The translations under genes and the position numbers were made by a program. DNA of 64,000 nt from Methylobacterium sp. E-066 (GTDB taxonomy: Bacteria > Pseudomonadota > Alphaproteobacteria > Rhizobiales > Beijerinckiaceae). The notes under the pieces were generated by a model, which searched no databases, was not told where the DNA came from, and worked only from the letters and a program-made list of their open reading frames with translations. Positions within the stretch are counted from its first letter, which is position 1; the number at the start of each line of letters is the position of its first letter. This document shows positions 9,156 through 18,112 of this stretch, one piece after another. The stretch lies in the NCBI RefSeq assembly GCF_022829635.1, contig NZ_JAKSYO010000037.1, positions 1-64,000 of the forward strand, in the 5' to 3' direction.

Positions 9156-10175
9156 TCAGTTGCCGAACCCTTCGAGAACCAGCTTGCCCTTCGCCCGTCC
9201 GCTCTCGATCAGCGCATGAGCGCGAGTGAGGTTCGCGGCTGCGATCGGGCCGAACGACTCGGCAAATGTCGTGCGGAGCCGCCCCGCGTCGATCAACTGA
9301 GACACCTCGGTAAGAATCGCGTGCTGGCGTTCCATATCGGCAGTCTGGAACAGAGAGCGAGTGAACATCAGTTCCCAGTGCAATGACAGGCTCTTGGGCT
9401 TGAGCGGCATCACGTCCAAAGTCGCGGGGTCGTCGATCGGTCCGAGGCGTCCCTGCGGAGCGAGGAGTTCGATGATCTCCGGGAGATGAGCACCCGTGCC
9501 CGTCGTCGAGAACACGAAGCTCGGTGCGCCGAGTCCCAGCGCGGCCACCTCGTCGGCCAGCGGCTTTCCATGATCGACGACATGGTGAGCCCCGAGATCC
9601 CGGCACCATTGCGCAGTCTCGGGGCGCGACGCGGTGGCGATCACGGTGAGATCGGTGAGTTGCCGCGCGAGTTGGATGGCGATCGAGCCGACGCCACCTG
9701 CGCCGCCGACGATCAGGATCCCGGGCGCGGCGCCGGGCACGGGCCTCGCCACGTCGAGCCGGTCGAACAGCATCTCCCAGGCAGTCACCGCTGTTAGCGG
9801 GAGTGCCGCGGCGGCGGCGAAATTCAGGCTCTCGGGCTTGGGACCGACGAGGCGCTCGTCGATGCATTGCAGCTCCGCGTTGCTGCCCGGCCTGTCGAGG
9901 GCGCCGGCATAAAACACCGTATCGCCCGGCTTGAAGAGGCGCACTTCGGGGCCGACGGAGATCACGGTCCCGGCGGCATCCCAGCCGAGGATCTTGGGCT
10001 CGCATCCCTGCTTGTAGGCGCCCTGCCGAACCTTGGTGTCGATCGGGTTTACCGAGACGGCCTGCACCCGCACCAGCAAGTCGCGGTCAGTGGGGGCAGG
10101 ATCGGGGAAGGTCGTGTCCACGAGCGCACCCGGCGCGTCGATCGATGAGCCTTCAGTATAGGTGACAGCACGCAT
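9156..10175 (-). CDS. Zinc-type alcohol dehydrogenase-like protein (MDR family, quinone-oxidoreductase-like)
   Basis: A 339-residue medium-chain dehydrogenase/reductase. The N-terminal GroES-like domain contains SVNPIDTKVRQG and ILGWDAAGTV. The nucleotide-binding motif LIVGGAGGVGSIA is at about residues 154-166. The catalytic and structural zinc cysteines of true alcohol dehydrogenases are absent, so this is likely an NADPH-dependent enone or quinone reductase of the YogA/zinc-type ADH-like group. ATG at 10175 (MRAVTYTEG) is the normal family start; a frame extending to 10238 adds an atypical leader. It is a single gene and its substrate is unknown. Confidence 0.85.
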   Translation of the reverse strand: MRAVTYTEGSSIDAPGALVDTTFPDPAPTDRDLLVRVQAVSVNPIDTKVRQGAYKQGCEPKILGWDAAGTVISVGPEVRLFKPGDTVFYAGALDRPGSNAELQCIDERLVGPKPESLNFAAAAALPLTAVTAWEMLFDRLDVARPVPGAAPGILIVGGAGGVGSIAIQLARQLTDLTVIATASRPETAQWCRDLGAHHVVDHGKPLADEVAALGLGAPSFVFSTTGTGAHLPEIIELLAPQGRLGPIDDPATLDVMPLKPKSLSLHWELMFTRSLFQTADMERQHAILTEVSQLIDAGRLRTTFAESFGPIAAANLTRAHALIESGRAKGKLVLEGFGN

Positions 10176-10765
10176 GGTGTTCTCGCGTATTCGGCTCCGC
10201 CATCTACCACCTACAACGCAAGCTTCGGCCTGGAGCACACGGACTGGATGGCGTGCGCGAGATGCTGGTCATCGAACGGACCATCATGCCGATGTCCGTT
10301 GATGAAGAAGGCGGAACAGCCCTTCCGCATATGACTACGAGACGGGTCATCGCGGCCCTGACACGCATCAGTTCCGGTGCCGTATGTCGCTTCCGAATCA
10401 GCAACCGGCGCGCTCATTCGGGGCCTGTATCAGACAAGGTCGCGAAATCCGGGCCTCCATGGAGCAGCGAGAAATTCTCGGTGTCCGGCGCACAGCTAAA
10501 TAAGACGTCAAACTGACCGGCGTCAGGGCTGCGACGAGCTTTATCCGGTAATCCGTCGCCATCCCGCGGCTCGCATGCAGCGGGGCCGGGCCGAATCCTG
10601 CGGAGCCCTGCGGAGCCCTGCGGAGCATCCACGCATGTCCCGAGGACGTATCGGCAGCAAGGGCCAAAATAGCAGCGTGGTGTTCGTCCGAGGGACGCTC
10701 GAACGATTCGGGATATCTCGCCGCATGTGTCCAGCAAGCCATCGACCCACTGTTGGAGATCCAAG
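10176..10765. other. 590-bp gap without a supported gene
   Basis: I find no convincing coding sequence on either strand in this gap. The one structured item is a tandem repeat of the 10-base unit cggagccctg at 10601-10620, continued by cggagc at 10621-10626. The promoter of the molybdenum hydroxylase operon must lie near its right end. Confidence 0.5.
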
Positions 10766-11248
10766 GTGATTTCGTTCTTGGTCAACAACGTCGACGTCCA
10801 AGTTGACGCGCCCGGCGACACGCCCCTTCTCTGGATCCTGCGGGACTGGCTGAACCTGACGGGCACCAAGTTCGGATGCGGCGTGGCGCAGTGCGGGGCC
10901 TGCACCGTGCACGTCGATGGCCAGGCGCGACGTTCCTGCGTCACCCCGGTGGCGAGCGTCGCCGGCTCAGCCGTCACGACAGTCGAGGGCCTGGCCGCGA
11001 CGGCAGGCGACGGTCGCGAGCTCCACCCCCTCCAGGCCGCCTGGATCGAGGTCCAGGCCCCGCAATGCGGCTATTGCCAGTCGGGCCAGCTTATGCAGGC
11101 CGCGGCCCTCCTCGGCGAGACTCCCGATCCGTCCGACGACGACATCAGGAACGGCATGGCCGCGAACCTTTGCCGCTGCATGGCGTACGTGCGGATTCAG
11201 AAGGCGATCAAGCTGGCCGCCCTGGCCCAGAACGGGGGGCGGAAATGA
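10766..11248 (+). CDS. (2Fe-2S)-binding subunit of a molybdenum hydroxylase (isoquinoline 1-oxidoreductase alpha-like)
   Basis: A 160-residue iron-sulfur subunit of the xanthine oxidase family. The plant-ferredoxin-type cluster is bound by C38, C43, C46 and C58 (FGCGVAQCGACTV). The C-terminal helical cluster is bound by C101, C104, C136 and C138 (QCGYCQSGQ and LCRCM). GTG at 10766 is chosen because ggagat lies seven bases upstream and the protein then begins at the family's usual point. The stop overlaps the ATG of the next gene (ATGA at 11245-11248), so the two subunits are probably translationally coupled. It should pass electrons from the molybdenum centre to the downstream cytochrome c. 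Confidence 0.9.
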   Translation: MISFLVNNVDVQVDAPGDTPLLWILRDWLNLTGTKFGCGVAQCGACTVHVDGQARRSCVTPVASVAGSAVTTVEGLAATAGDGRELHPLQAAWIEVQAPQCGYCQSGQLMQAAALLGETPDPSDDDIRNGMAANLCRCMAYVRIQKAIKLAALAQNGGRK

Positions 11249-13509
11249 GCGCGGTCGACGTCACCCGGCGGTGGTTCCTCGCGTCCTTGGGAAGCGCGGC
11301 CGTCGCTACGGGTTTCCTCCCTGGGGGCGCGCAAGCTGGTCCCTTGTTCGGCGATGTCTCGTCCAGGGGCTACAGCCCGACACTCTGGTACGAGATCAGC
11401 GGGGACGGGCGCATCCTGGTTCACGTCACCCGGGCGGAGATGGGCCAGCACATCGGCACCGCGCTGGCACGCATCGTCGCCGAGGAGCTTGAGGCGAACT
11501 GGGACCACGTCGAGGTCGTGCACGTCGACACGGACCCGCGCTGGGGCGTAATGATCACGGGCGGCTCCTGGTCCGTGCACAAAAGCTTCGAAGAGCTGAG
11601 CCGCGCCGGGGCCGCCGGCCGCATCGCGCTGCTTGAGGCCGGCGCGAGAATGCTCGGGGCGCCCCTGAAGGATTGCGTCGCTCGCGCCAGCGAGGTGCGG
11701 CACGGTGCGCGTGCCATCAGCTACGCCGACATCGTCTCCTCCGGCAGCGTCACCCGCCAGTTCACGGAAGAGGACCTCAAGGCGATCGCCCTGAAGCCGG
11801 CGTCGGAACGCCGGTTCCTCAACCGGGACGCCGCCGCGCGCGACGTGCCGTCGAAGGTGAACGGCACCGCCGTTTACGGCATCGACCGCAAGGTCGACGG
11901 CATGGTGTTCGCGCGGCCGGTCCTGCCACCGACCCGCTACGGGAACAGCATCGTGAGTTGGGACGACGGGGCCGCCCGCAAGCTCCCCGGCTACCTGAGC
12001 ACCGTCGTGATCGACGATCCGACAGGAACATGCCAGGGCTGGCTCGTCGCGGTCGCAGAGAGCTGGCCCGTCGCGGCCAAGGCGGCCGATCTCATCGCGG
12101 TCAGCTACCGGTCCGATGGTGGCGCGGCGAGCGAAGACCAGATGCTCGCTGAAGGCGCGCGCCTCGTCGAGAATCCGAGTACGGGAGGCATCTTCTTCCA
12201 GGAGGGCGACCCCCTGATGCGGATCGCCGAAGCCGCCGCGCTGCACGAGGGCGTCTACCGCACGCACACCGTGCTGCACATGCATCTTGAAGCGCTCAAC
12301 GCCCTGGCCTGGCAGGATGGGAGCACATGGCACGTGCACGCTGGCAACCAGTGGCAGTCGGTCACGCTGCCGCTCGTCGCCGAGGCGCTCGGGATCGATC
12401 AGGCCGATCTTGTGTTCGAGACTTCCTACCTCGGCGGCGGCTTCGGCCGGCGCCTGTACTGCGAATACATTGTCCCGGCAGCGCTCGCGGCGAAGAAGAT
12501 GGGTCGACCGGTCAAGCTCATCTTCGCGCGGTCGGATGACACGAAGTTCGACCAGCCGCGCTCGCCTACCGTGCAGAGACTCCGCTCGGTGACCGACGGG
12601 CGGGGAGCGCTTCTGGCCTACGACCACAGGTGCGCATCGGGATGGCCGACCCGCTCGATCTTTCCGGAGTTCCTGGCGCCGAGCGCGGACGGGCACGGGA
12701 CGGTCGATGTGTTCGCCATCAACGGCGCGGACCATTGGTACGACACGGCGAGCCAGCGGATTCAGGCGATCTGCAGCGACGTCGTCCATGCGACGATGCT
12801 CCCTGGATACCTGCGGTCGGTGGCGCCCGGCTACACCACGTGGGCGGTCGAGACGCATATCGATGAACTCGCGCACAAGCTCGGTCGCGATCCCGCCGAG
12901 TACCGGCGCGCGCTGCTCGGCGCGAAGGGCCGCAACGGCGGCGCGGCTCCGCACGCCGTCGGTGGAGCCAATCGCCTCCGAGCCGTCATGGAGCGCGTCC
13001 TGGAGAAGGCCGGGTGGTCCGCCCGGGAAGCGCTGCCGCCCAGCAAGGGTATGGGCTTGGCGCTCGGCACCGGGCAGGAACGCGACATGCCGACCTGGAT
13101 CGCCACGGTGGCGCAGGTCGCCGTCGACACACACAGCGGTGCCGTCACAGTCGAGAGGCTGACGTCCGTCGTGGATGCCGGCACGCTGGCGCATCCGGAC
13201 GGTGCGCTGGCCCAGGTCGAGGGGAGCATGCTCTGGGGCCTATCGCTCGCCCTGTTCGAGAGCACGGAATACGAGAAGGGCCTGCCCCGGGACCTCAATC
13301 TAGACACCTACACGCCATTGCGCATGACCGACGTGCCGGAGCTGGACATCGAGTTTCTGCGCAACGATCACATGCCGGTCGGCCTGGGCGAGCCCGGCGT
13401 CATCTCGATTGCGCCGGCTATCGGGAACGCGATCTTCGCTGCCATCGGGGCCCGCGTGCGCGACCTTCCCATCCGCCCAGCGGCGGTCCGCGCCGCGATG
13501 GGAGCCTGA
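11245..13509 (+). CDS. Molybdopterin-binding subunit, isoquinoline 1-oxidoreductase beta-like aldehyde dehydrogenase
   Basis: A 754-residue large subunit. The Tat-type signal has the twin arginines at residues 8-9 (TRRWFLASLGS) and a cleavable region to about residue 31, so the heterodimer is probably exported folded with its iron-sulfur partner. Family features include GGSWSVHKSFEEL, the GNQWQSVT segment, the GGGFGRR molybdopterin motif, and the C-terminal GLGEPGV with its glutamate, the catalytic base in this family. The order 2Fe-2S subunit, large subunit, c-type cytochrome matches isoquinoline 1-oxidoreductase/IorAB-type periplasmic aldehyde or N-heterocycle oxidases. The substrate is unknown. 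No FAD subunit is present, consistent with electron transfer to cytochrome c. Confidence 0.9.
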   Translation: MSAVDVTRRWFLASLGSAAVATGFLPGGAQAGPLFGDVSSRGYSPTLWYEISGDGRILVHVTRAEMGQHIGTALARIVAEELEANWDHVEVVHVDTDPRWGVMITGGSWSVHKSFEELSRAGAAGRIALLEAGARMLGAPLKDCVARASEVRHGARAISYADIVSSGSVTRQFTEEDLKAIALKPASERRFLNRDAAARDVPSKVNGTAVYGIDRKVDGMVFARPVLPPTRYGNSIVSWDDGAARKLPGYLSTVVIDDPTGTCQGWLVAVAESWPVAAKAADLIAVSYRSDGGAASEDQMLAEGARLVENPSTGGIFFQEGDPLMRIAEAAALHEGVYRTHTVLHMHLEALNALAWQDGSTWHVHAGNQWQSVTLPLVAEALGIDQADLVFETSYLGGGFGRRLYCEYIVPAALAAKKMGRPVKLIFARSDDTKFDQPRSPTVQRLRSVTDGRGALLAYDHRCASGWPTRSIFPEFLAPSADGHGTVDVFAINGADHWYDTASQRIQAICSDVVHATMLPGYLRSVAPGYTTWAVETHIDELAHKLGRDPAEYRRALLGAKGRNGGAAPHAVGGANRLRAVMERVLEKAGWSAREALPPSKGMGLALGTGQERDMPTWIATVAQVAVDTHSGAVTVERLTSVVDAGTLAHPDGALAQVEGSMLWGLSLALFESTEYEKGLPRDLNLDTYTPLRMTDVPELDIEFLRNDHMPVGLGEPGVISIAPAIGNAIFAAIGARVRDLPIRPAAVRAAMGA

Positions 13510-13511
13510 CC

Positions 13512-14111
13512 GTGCGCGTCGCGATCCTGACGGCGGCCGCGGCGCTGTCCACCACCGTGGCCCTCGCGGCGGAGGCCGATCTGCGCCGTTCAGAGTCCTT
13601 CGACGCGATACAGAACAGGATCGAACGGTCCGTCGCCCTGTTCGGGGAGATGGCGAAGGTCATCACGCATCCGCGCTGCATGAACTGCCATCCCGCCGAT
13701 AACATCCCGAGGCAGGGAGACGATCAACGACTTCACCGTCCCCCAATGATTCGCGGCGGCGAGGCCAGCTTCGGCCCGTCCGGCCTGCACTGCAATTCCT
13801 GCCACGGTTCCGAGAACTTGGCGGTCGTAGGCCACGACAGGGACATACCGGGACACGACCCATGGCAGTTGGCGCCAGCCAATATGGGCTGGATCGGGCT
13901 GTCGGTCCACGAGATCTGCGTGCAGCTCAAGGACCCGGCCCGAAACGGCAACCGCTCGCTGGCGGACATCAGTAAGCATCTCGCAACCGACGGTTTGGTC
14001 GGCTGGGGCTGGCATCTTGGCAAGGGTCGGGAGGCTGCTCCCGGGACCCAAGAGATCCTCGGCGAACTGACGCAAGCCTGGATCAAGACTGGGGCAGCCT
14101 GCCCGAAGTAA
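13512..14111 (+). CDS. Di-haem c-type cytochrome associated with the molybdenum hydroxylase
   Basis: A 199-residue periplasmic protein. The signal peptide spans residues 1 to about 20 (ending ALAAE). Two CxxCH haem sites are present: C56-C59-H60 (RCMNCH) and C94-C97-H98 (HCNSCH). GTG at 13512 follows the preceding stop by two bases, so it is in the same operon. It is the likely electron acceptor for the 2Fe-2S/molybdopterin pair, passing electrons on to the respiratory chain. It resembles the small cytochromes annotated as isoquinoline 1-oxidoreductase subunits. Spectroscopic properties cannot be inferred. Confidence 0.87.
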   Translation: MRVAILTAAAALSTTVALAAEADLRRSESFDAIQNRIERSVALFGEMAKVITHPRCMNCHPADNIPRQGDDQRLHRPPMIRGGEASFGPSGLHCNSCHGSENLAVVGHDRDIPGHDPWQLAPANMGWIGLSVHEICVQLKDPARNGNRSLADISKHLATDGLVGWGWHLGKGREAAPGTQEILGELTQAWIKTGAACPK

Positions 14112-14209
14112 GGGACCTCGAACGGGACAGCTCCACGACAACGTGAGGGTCTTACAAAATCGGAAAACCAGCACTTAGGCCGGACCAAAGCGACGGGAGG
14201 ACGTCAAGC

Positions 14210-14397
14210 TTCGCCCTCCTGCCTCTGATCGGGACGTCGCTCCTCCTCGGCTCTTTCTGAGGATCCGGCTGGCTCGGCGTACTGGTACCGTTGCTGTTCG
14301 CCCGAACCCTCGTCGAGGAGGTGGCGCTGCGGAAAGACCTCGCGGGATACCAGGACTACACGTGCAGTGTCCGTTAACAGCTGGTGCCCGTCTATGA
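14210..14397 (+). pseudogene. C-terminal relic of an isoprenylcysteine methyltransferase-like membrane protein
   Basis: One continuous frame reads FALLPLIGTSLLLGSF, TGA at 14258, GSGWLGVLVPLLFART, LVEEVALRKDLAGYQDYT, then CSVR, TAA, QLVPVYEH. The word order (hydrophobic helix, hydrophobic helix, EExxLRxxLxGYxxY, then VRYRLVP) is the C-terminal half of ICMT/PEMT-like small membrane methyltransferases. Two stops and no N-terminal half show that it is decayed. Its last codons overlap the leader of the next gene, whose start I therefore place at 14435 and not at 14384. Confidence 0.6.
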
Positions 14398-14434
14398 ACA
14401 TCGCGCCGAAACGATCAGAGAGGGAAATCCTCGC

Positions 14435-15490
14435 GTGAGCACCAAAAATGTTGTTCTCGTCGCCGGCGTGCACGGCGTGTCCGGCAACGCGGCAGCCATA
14501 GCCTGGGCCAACACCTCAGATGCGACCGTGTACGGTCTATCCCGCCGTGACGCGTACCTTCCCGAAGGTGTGAAAGGCATCACGGTCGATATGCTCGACC
14601 GCCACGATGTCGAGCGCAAGCTAAACGGTCGCGGCGACATCACGCATATCGTCTTCGCTGCCTACATCGAGAAGGCGAGTGCTGCCGAGCGCTCAAAGAC
14701 AAACGTGGCGATTTTGAAGAACCTCGTCGAGGTGGTCGAGACAGTGTCTCCGACGCTGAGGCATGTAACGTTCTACCAAGGCGGCAAGGCGTATGGCTCC
14801 GACCTTGGACCTTTCAAGACGCCGGCCCGCGAGGACGATCCGCGTCTCATGTCGCCGAATTTCTACTACGACCAGGAAGACTTCCTACGACATCAGCAAG
14901 TCGGAAAGGCGTGGCATTGGACGGCCCTGCGCCCGGAAGCCATCATCGGTTATGCAACCGGCAACCCGATGAACCTGGGCATGGCAATTGCCGTCTACGC
15001 GGTCATCTCCAAGGCGCTCAACATTCCCCTGCGCTTCCCCGGTTCGCCGGCAGCCTATGGCGCCCTCTATCAGGTGAGTTCAGCGGACGTCCTGGCAAAG
15101 GCGACGGTGTGGGCAGGGGCCACGGAAGCTGCCCGCGACAACATCTTCAATATCACGAACGGGGATCAGTTTCGCTGGCAGCACATGTGGCCGCGCATTG
15201 CCAAAATGTTTGATATGGAGGTCGCCGATCCGGTTCCGATGCCACTCACTTCTTATATGACCGACAAGACAGAGCTCTGGAGCGAGATTGTCGCCCGGTA
15301 CAATTTGCTTAGAACGCCCTATGAGAAATTGGTTTCGTGGGATTTTGCGGATTTTATATTCAACAGTGGCTTCGATAATGTGTCGAGCACAATCAAGGCG
15401 CGCAAGGCAGGCTTTGTCGAGTGTATCGACACCGAAGAGATGTTCCGCATTTTCTTCGCGTCCCTGCGCAATAGGAAGGTCATTCCTTAG
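14435..15490 (+). CDS. PRISE-type SDR (progesterone 5-beta-reductase/iridoid synthase-like)
   Basis: A 351-residue NADPH-dependent reductase of the extended short-chain dehydrogenase superfamily. VVLVAGVHGVSGNAAA near the N-terminus is the Rossmann loop. The PRISE-specific catalytic residues are present: the lysine in FYQGGKAYG and the tyrosine in SPNFYYDQEDFL. Family members reduce activated C=C bonds such as enones. The bacterial role is unknown. GTG at 14435 (agagggaa upstream) avoids the relic sequence that an ATG at 14384 would include. The 3' part looks richer in A+T than its neighbours, a weak hint of separate origin. Confidence 0.85.
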   Translation: MSTKNVVLVAGVHGVSGNAAAIAWANTSDATVYGLSRRDAYLPEGVKGITVDMLDRHDVERKLNGRGDITHIVFAAYIEKASAAERSKTNVAILKNLVEVVETVSPTLRHVTFYQGGKAYGSDLGPFKTPAREDDPRLMSPNFYYDQEDFLRHQQVGKAWHWTALRPEAIIGYATGNPMNLGMAIAVYAVISKALNIPLRFPGSPAAYGALYQVSSADVLAKATVWAGATEAARDNIFNITNGDQFRWQHMWPRIAKMFDMEVADPVPMPLTSYMTDKTELWSEIVARYNLLRTPYEKLVSWDFADFIFNSGFDNVSSTIKARKAGFVECIDTEEMFRIFFASLRNRKVIP

Positions 15491-15765
15491 CGTTGAAGTC
15501 GCATATTCTCTCTGAGACTCTGTCGTCGGTCGGACGTCGCCGCATGTCTGACCGCGTATGCCTCGGAGAACGCCAGTGCCCGGGGTTTGCCCGAGCCAAC
15601 CCTCGGCCGAAGCAACCACCAACACCAATCGTTCGTGGGTCTGACGCGGATCAATGTGCACCGTCCATTTCGGGAGCAGACCTTCGGACGAAGTGGCTGT
15701 CCGCGGCAACAGTCGCTGTTTCGATCGAACGCCGTGTTTCAGCGTCTTTGCTGAGGAGTGCTCTC

Positions 15766-16272
15766 ATGCCCCGTTATCGCCGCGTCCGACCTGAGACAGC
15801 TTGGCAGGGAACCCCGGCCAACGACGCCGGGTCCCGTGCTTCTCGGCGTCCCCGTTCGGGTCGAGCCGATCAGGCACGCCTTCCAATCATCGTGTTGCTG
15901 GTGGTGGGGGCCGTGTTTGCGGGATGTGTCGCGAGCGTCGGGGGCGCCGTACCGGCTTTTTCCCAGGTCGTCCGCCTCCTGACCGTAGACGTAAGAGAAG
16001 TCGCAAAGGGCTGGCGCACGACGAAACTGCACGGTAGCGCCGTCGTCAATGACAAGGATGAGAAGATCGGCAGCATCGACGACATGATCATTGGGAAGGA
16101 TAAAGTCTTATTCGTTGTCATACAGGTGGGCGGATTCCTTGGGCTAGGCGGTCACCTGATTGCAACGCCCTTCGATCAGCTGAAACTCGATGATGAGAAA
16201 GGAAAGATCGTGCTGCCTGGCGCCAGCAAGGACGAACTGAGGAAACTGCCGGAGTTTCGCTACGTGACGTGA
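15766..16272 (+). CDS. PRC-barrel domain membrane-anchored protein
   Basis: A 168-residue protein. A basic N-terminus of about 40 residues is followed by one hydrophobic segment (LPIIVLLVVGAVFAGC) and a PRC-barrel domain over the C-terminal 90 residues (KLHGSAVVNDKDEKIGSIDD, then FVVIQVGGFLGLGG). PRC-barrels in alphaproteobacteria are often stress-related or RNA-metabolism-linked, but no function is assigned. I chose ATG at 15766 because gaggag lies eight bases upstream; a longer frame from 15493 adds low-complexity sequence without family character. The 275-bp stretch before it holds no supported gene. Confidence 0.7.
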   Translation: MPRYRRVRPETAWQGTPANDAGSRASRRPRSGRADQARLPIIVLLVVGAVFAGCVASVGGAVPAFSQVVRLLTVDVREVAKGWRTTKLHGSAVVNDKDEKIGSIDDMIIGKDKVLFVVIQVGGFLGLGGHLIATPFDQLKLDDEKGKIVLPGASKDELRKLPEFRYVT

Positions 16273-16403
16273 CGGGTCATGGCGCGACGCTCGACTCGTC
16301 ATCGACTGGCAACGCCGGCACTCCCGAAGACGAAGAGAGCAGACGGGGACAAGCTGAATCGCGATTCGATCGCACAGCGGCTATTCCAAAACGATGCTCT
16401 GAG

Positions 16404-16439
16404 GGCACGGTACGCCGATCGTCCGACGCGTACCGTGCC
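16404..16439. terminator. Perfect 11-bp inverted repeat between the PRC-barrel and TMEM175-like genes
   Basis: ggcacggtacg (16404-16414) pairs exactly with cgtaccgtgcc (16429-16439) over a 14-base loop. It lies 130 bp after the PRC-barrel stop and about 80 bp before the next gene. It has no T-run, so it may be a terminator of the Rho-assisted type or an operator. Confidence 0.4.
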
Positions 16440-16520
16440 GAGCGATGCCTGAACCGGGTGCGATCCCGCTCTCCGCTGGCGCTGTCGTATCTCGGCTCGA
16501 ACTTTGGTGAGGAGCATGCC

Positions 16521-17216
16521 GTGACGGATGCCGTAGAGGCGATCGCTCGGGCCATCCCGCGGCCCGAGGAGGAGCCGTCGCCGGCTCGCATAGAGGCGTT
16601 CAGCGATGGTGTCTTCGCGATCATCATCACCTTGCTGGTGCTTGATCTGCGTGTCCCGCGGGAGGATGCACTGGGTGGTCAGTCCCTCGATGCTGCGCTG
16701 ATGCGGCAATGGCCGCTCTACGCAGCCTACGTCCTCAGCTTCCTGCAGGTGGGCGTGGTCTGGGCCAACCACCACACGATGTTCCACTATATTCGCCGCA
16801 GTGACCACGTGCTGTTGGTTCTCAATCTGCTGCTTCTGCTCTGCATCGCCGTCCTTCCCTTCACCACCGCGATGCTCGCGGAATATGCCCGCGCCGGGCA
16901 TGCGGAGCGACAGCGCGCCGCCATGGTCTACAGCGCGGCGCTCTGCGCCGCAGGGCTCTGCTTCAGCGCAATGTGGCAGCATGCACTGCGCGCCGGCCTT
17001 GTCTCCCCGCGCGCCGACCAGCACCGGATGCAGGCACTGCGCTTCCATTGGATGCTCGTGCCGCTGCTGTATGGGTTCGCCTTCGTGATTGCCTGGGTCG
17101 ATGCCCGCCTCAGCATCGCGATCTACATTGTCCTACTGCTCTATTATGCGCTGCCCGGACCTTCGGTCGTGCGTTGGCAGACACGCCGAGGGGCGCGGCT
17201 CGCCGCCCTGAGGTAA
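16521..17216 (+). CDS. TMEM175-family (DUF1211) potassium channel-like protein
   Basis: A 231-residue membrane protein with about six hydrophobic segments. The family signature RIEAFSDGVFAIIITLLVLD, at about residues 23-42, contains the FSDGVFAI sequence that lines the pore in TMEM175 proteins. VWANHHTMFHYIRR follows the third segment, as usual. Bacterial homologues are leaky K+ channels in the inner membrane. The bacterial proteins have a single six-helix repeat and assemble as tetramers, which fits this length. GTG at 16521 has tgaggag seven bases upstream; the long upstream frame has no family features. Confidence 0.85.
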   Translation: MTDAVEAIARAIPRPEEEPSPARIEAFSDGVFAIIITLLVLDLRVPREDALGGQSLDAALMRQWPLYAAYVLSFLQVGVVWANHHTMFHYIRRSDHVLLVLNLLLLLCIAVLPFTTAMLAEYARAGHAERQRAAMVYSAALCAAGLCFSAMWQHALRAGLVSPRADQHRMQALRFHWMLVPLLYGFAFVIAWVDARLSIAIYIVLLLYYALPGPSVVRWQTRRGARLAALR

Positions 17217-17584
17217 GCTTCGGTTGCACCCAGGGGTGATCAACAACCCGTCCCCGACCACGTACGGTGCCCAATGGCCGGCCTCGGAGAACACGCCGCC
17301 GTTCCGCTAAAGTGTATCCTGGACGAGGAAGGGGACGACCGCGGTCAGGTCCACGGCCTCCTCCTCGATGTTCGTAAGCCAGCCAGTCAGATCACTTTAA
17401 CCGTCGCACCATTACTGCCTGCCCAAGAGCAAAAGCGATCAGTTGATTCGTGAAGCGCTTGCAAAGGCATGGCATTCACCCTCTTTCGGGGTTCAGGACG
17501 CTTGAGAAACTCGCGCTCAGTGCGAAACAGTTTGCTGGGTCGCGGCCAAGCCACGTCCGCTTCGGAGATAGTGTCACAAACCAG

Positions 17585-17720
17585 CAGACGACCGGCTTGG
17601 GCGCCTAGCCGAATGTCTGATCTTGCGCGCGACAGCGAGCCGGCATGACGTAGTCTGGCCGAAAGCCGCCGGTCCGCTACGGAGCGGTCCCACCGAAAAG
17701 CAGACGCTCCTCCCGCGATC
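17585..17720. repeat. Dispersed intergenic repeat, copy 5 (long form)
   Basis: This is the main content of a 630-bp gap (17217-17848) with no supported gene. It contains ccggcatgacgtagtctgg at 17640-17658 running directly into ctggccgaaagc (17655-17666), then ccggtccgc and aaaagcagacgctc. Copy 10 (58134-58152) has ccggcatggcgtagtctgg in the same relation, which shows that the left and right blocks belong to one composite element. Confidence 0.6.
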
Positions 17721-17848
17721 CAATCAGGTCTCATCGCTACTTTCGGCACCGAGCCGCGGGAGACATCTGATCCGGTCATTTCAATCTGCGGTCAGACGAC
17801 GTTAAGGATTTAGGATGGCCGTCCTGCCACGGACAGGAACTAGTAAGG

Positions 17849-18112
17849 TCTATTCGTTCCTGGGGTATGGATGTCTTCGATCCGTCGGTCGCCCCCGGTG
17901 ACTGCACGGCCAGCTGGGGCGGCCTGACGGCGCGGAAGGGGATCGAGCTGATCCGCAGCCTGAGCGGCCTGAACATCGTGGCGATGAATTTCAACACCGT
18001 GAGCCTGCCGCAGGACGTGAGCGACATGGCCGCGCATCTTTGCGCGCATATGATCATGGAGGGGATGCTCCTGCTGGCTCGCCGGCATTACTTGATCCCG
18101 GAGCCGGCCTGA
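17849..18112 (+). pseudogene. C-terminal relic of an agmatinase/ureohydrolase-family gene
   Basis: The frame reads MDVFDPSVAPG, then GGLTARKGIELIRSLSGLN, then DVSDMAAHL and IMEGMLLLARR. This is the conserved C-terminal third of agmatinase-like manganese ureohydrolases (SFDVDVFDPSxAPG, GTGTPxPGGL, and a final ARR). The GTGTPVPGG loop is corrupted to GDCTASWGG and everything upstream, including most metal ligands, is missing. The product could not be an enzyme. The left boundary coincides with sequence after repeat copy 5, and 18113-18392 to the right shows nothing recognisable. Confidence 0.6.

Noticed and set aside
10601..10626. Tandem cggagccctg units considered as an iteron or CRISPR-like array
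   Set aside because: There are only two and a half copies without spacers, and no replication or Cas gene nearby.
11197..13194. Long minus-strand reading frame (665 codons) opposite the molybdopterin subunit gene
   Set aside because: It is the antisense shadow of a well-supported GC-rich gene, has no recognisable domain, and is rich in Arg/Gly/Ala as such shadows are.
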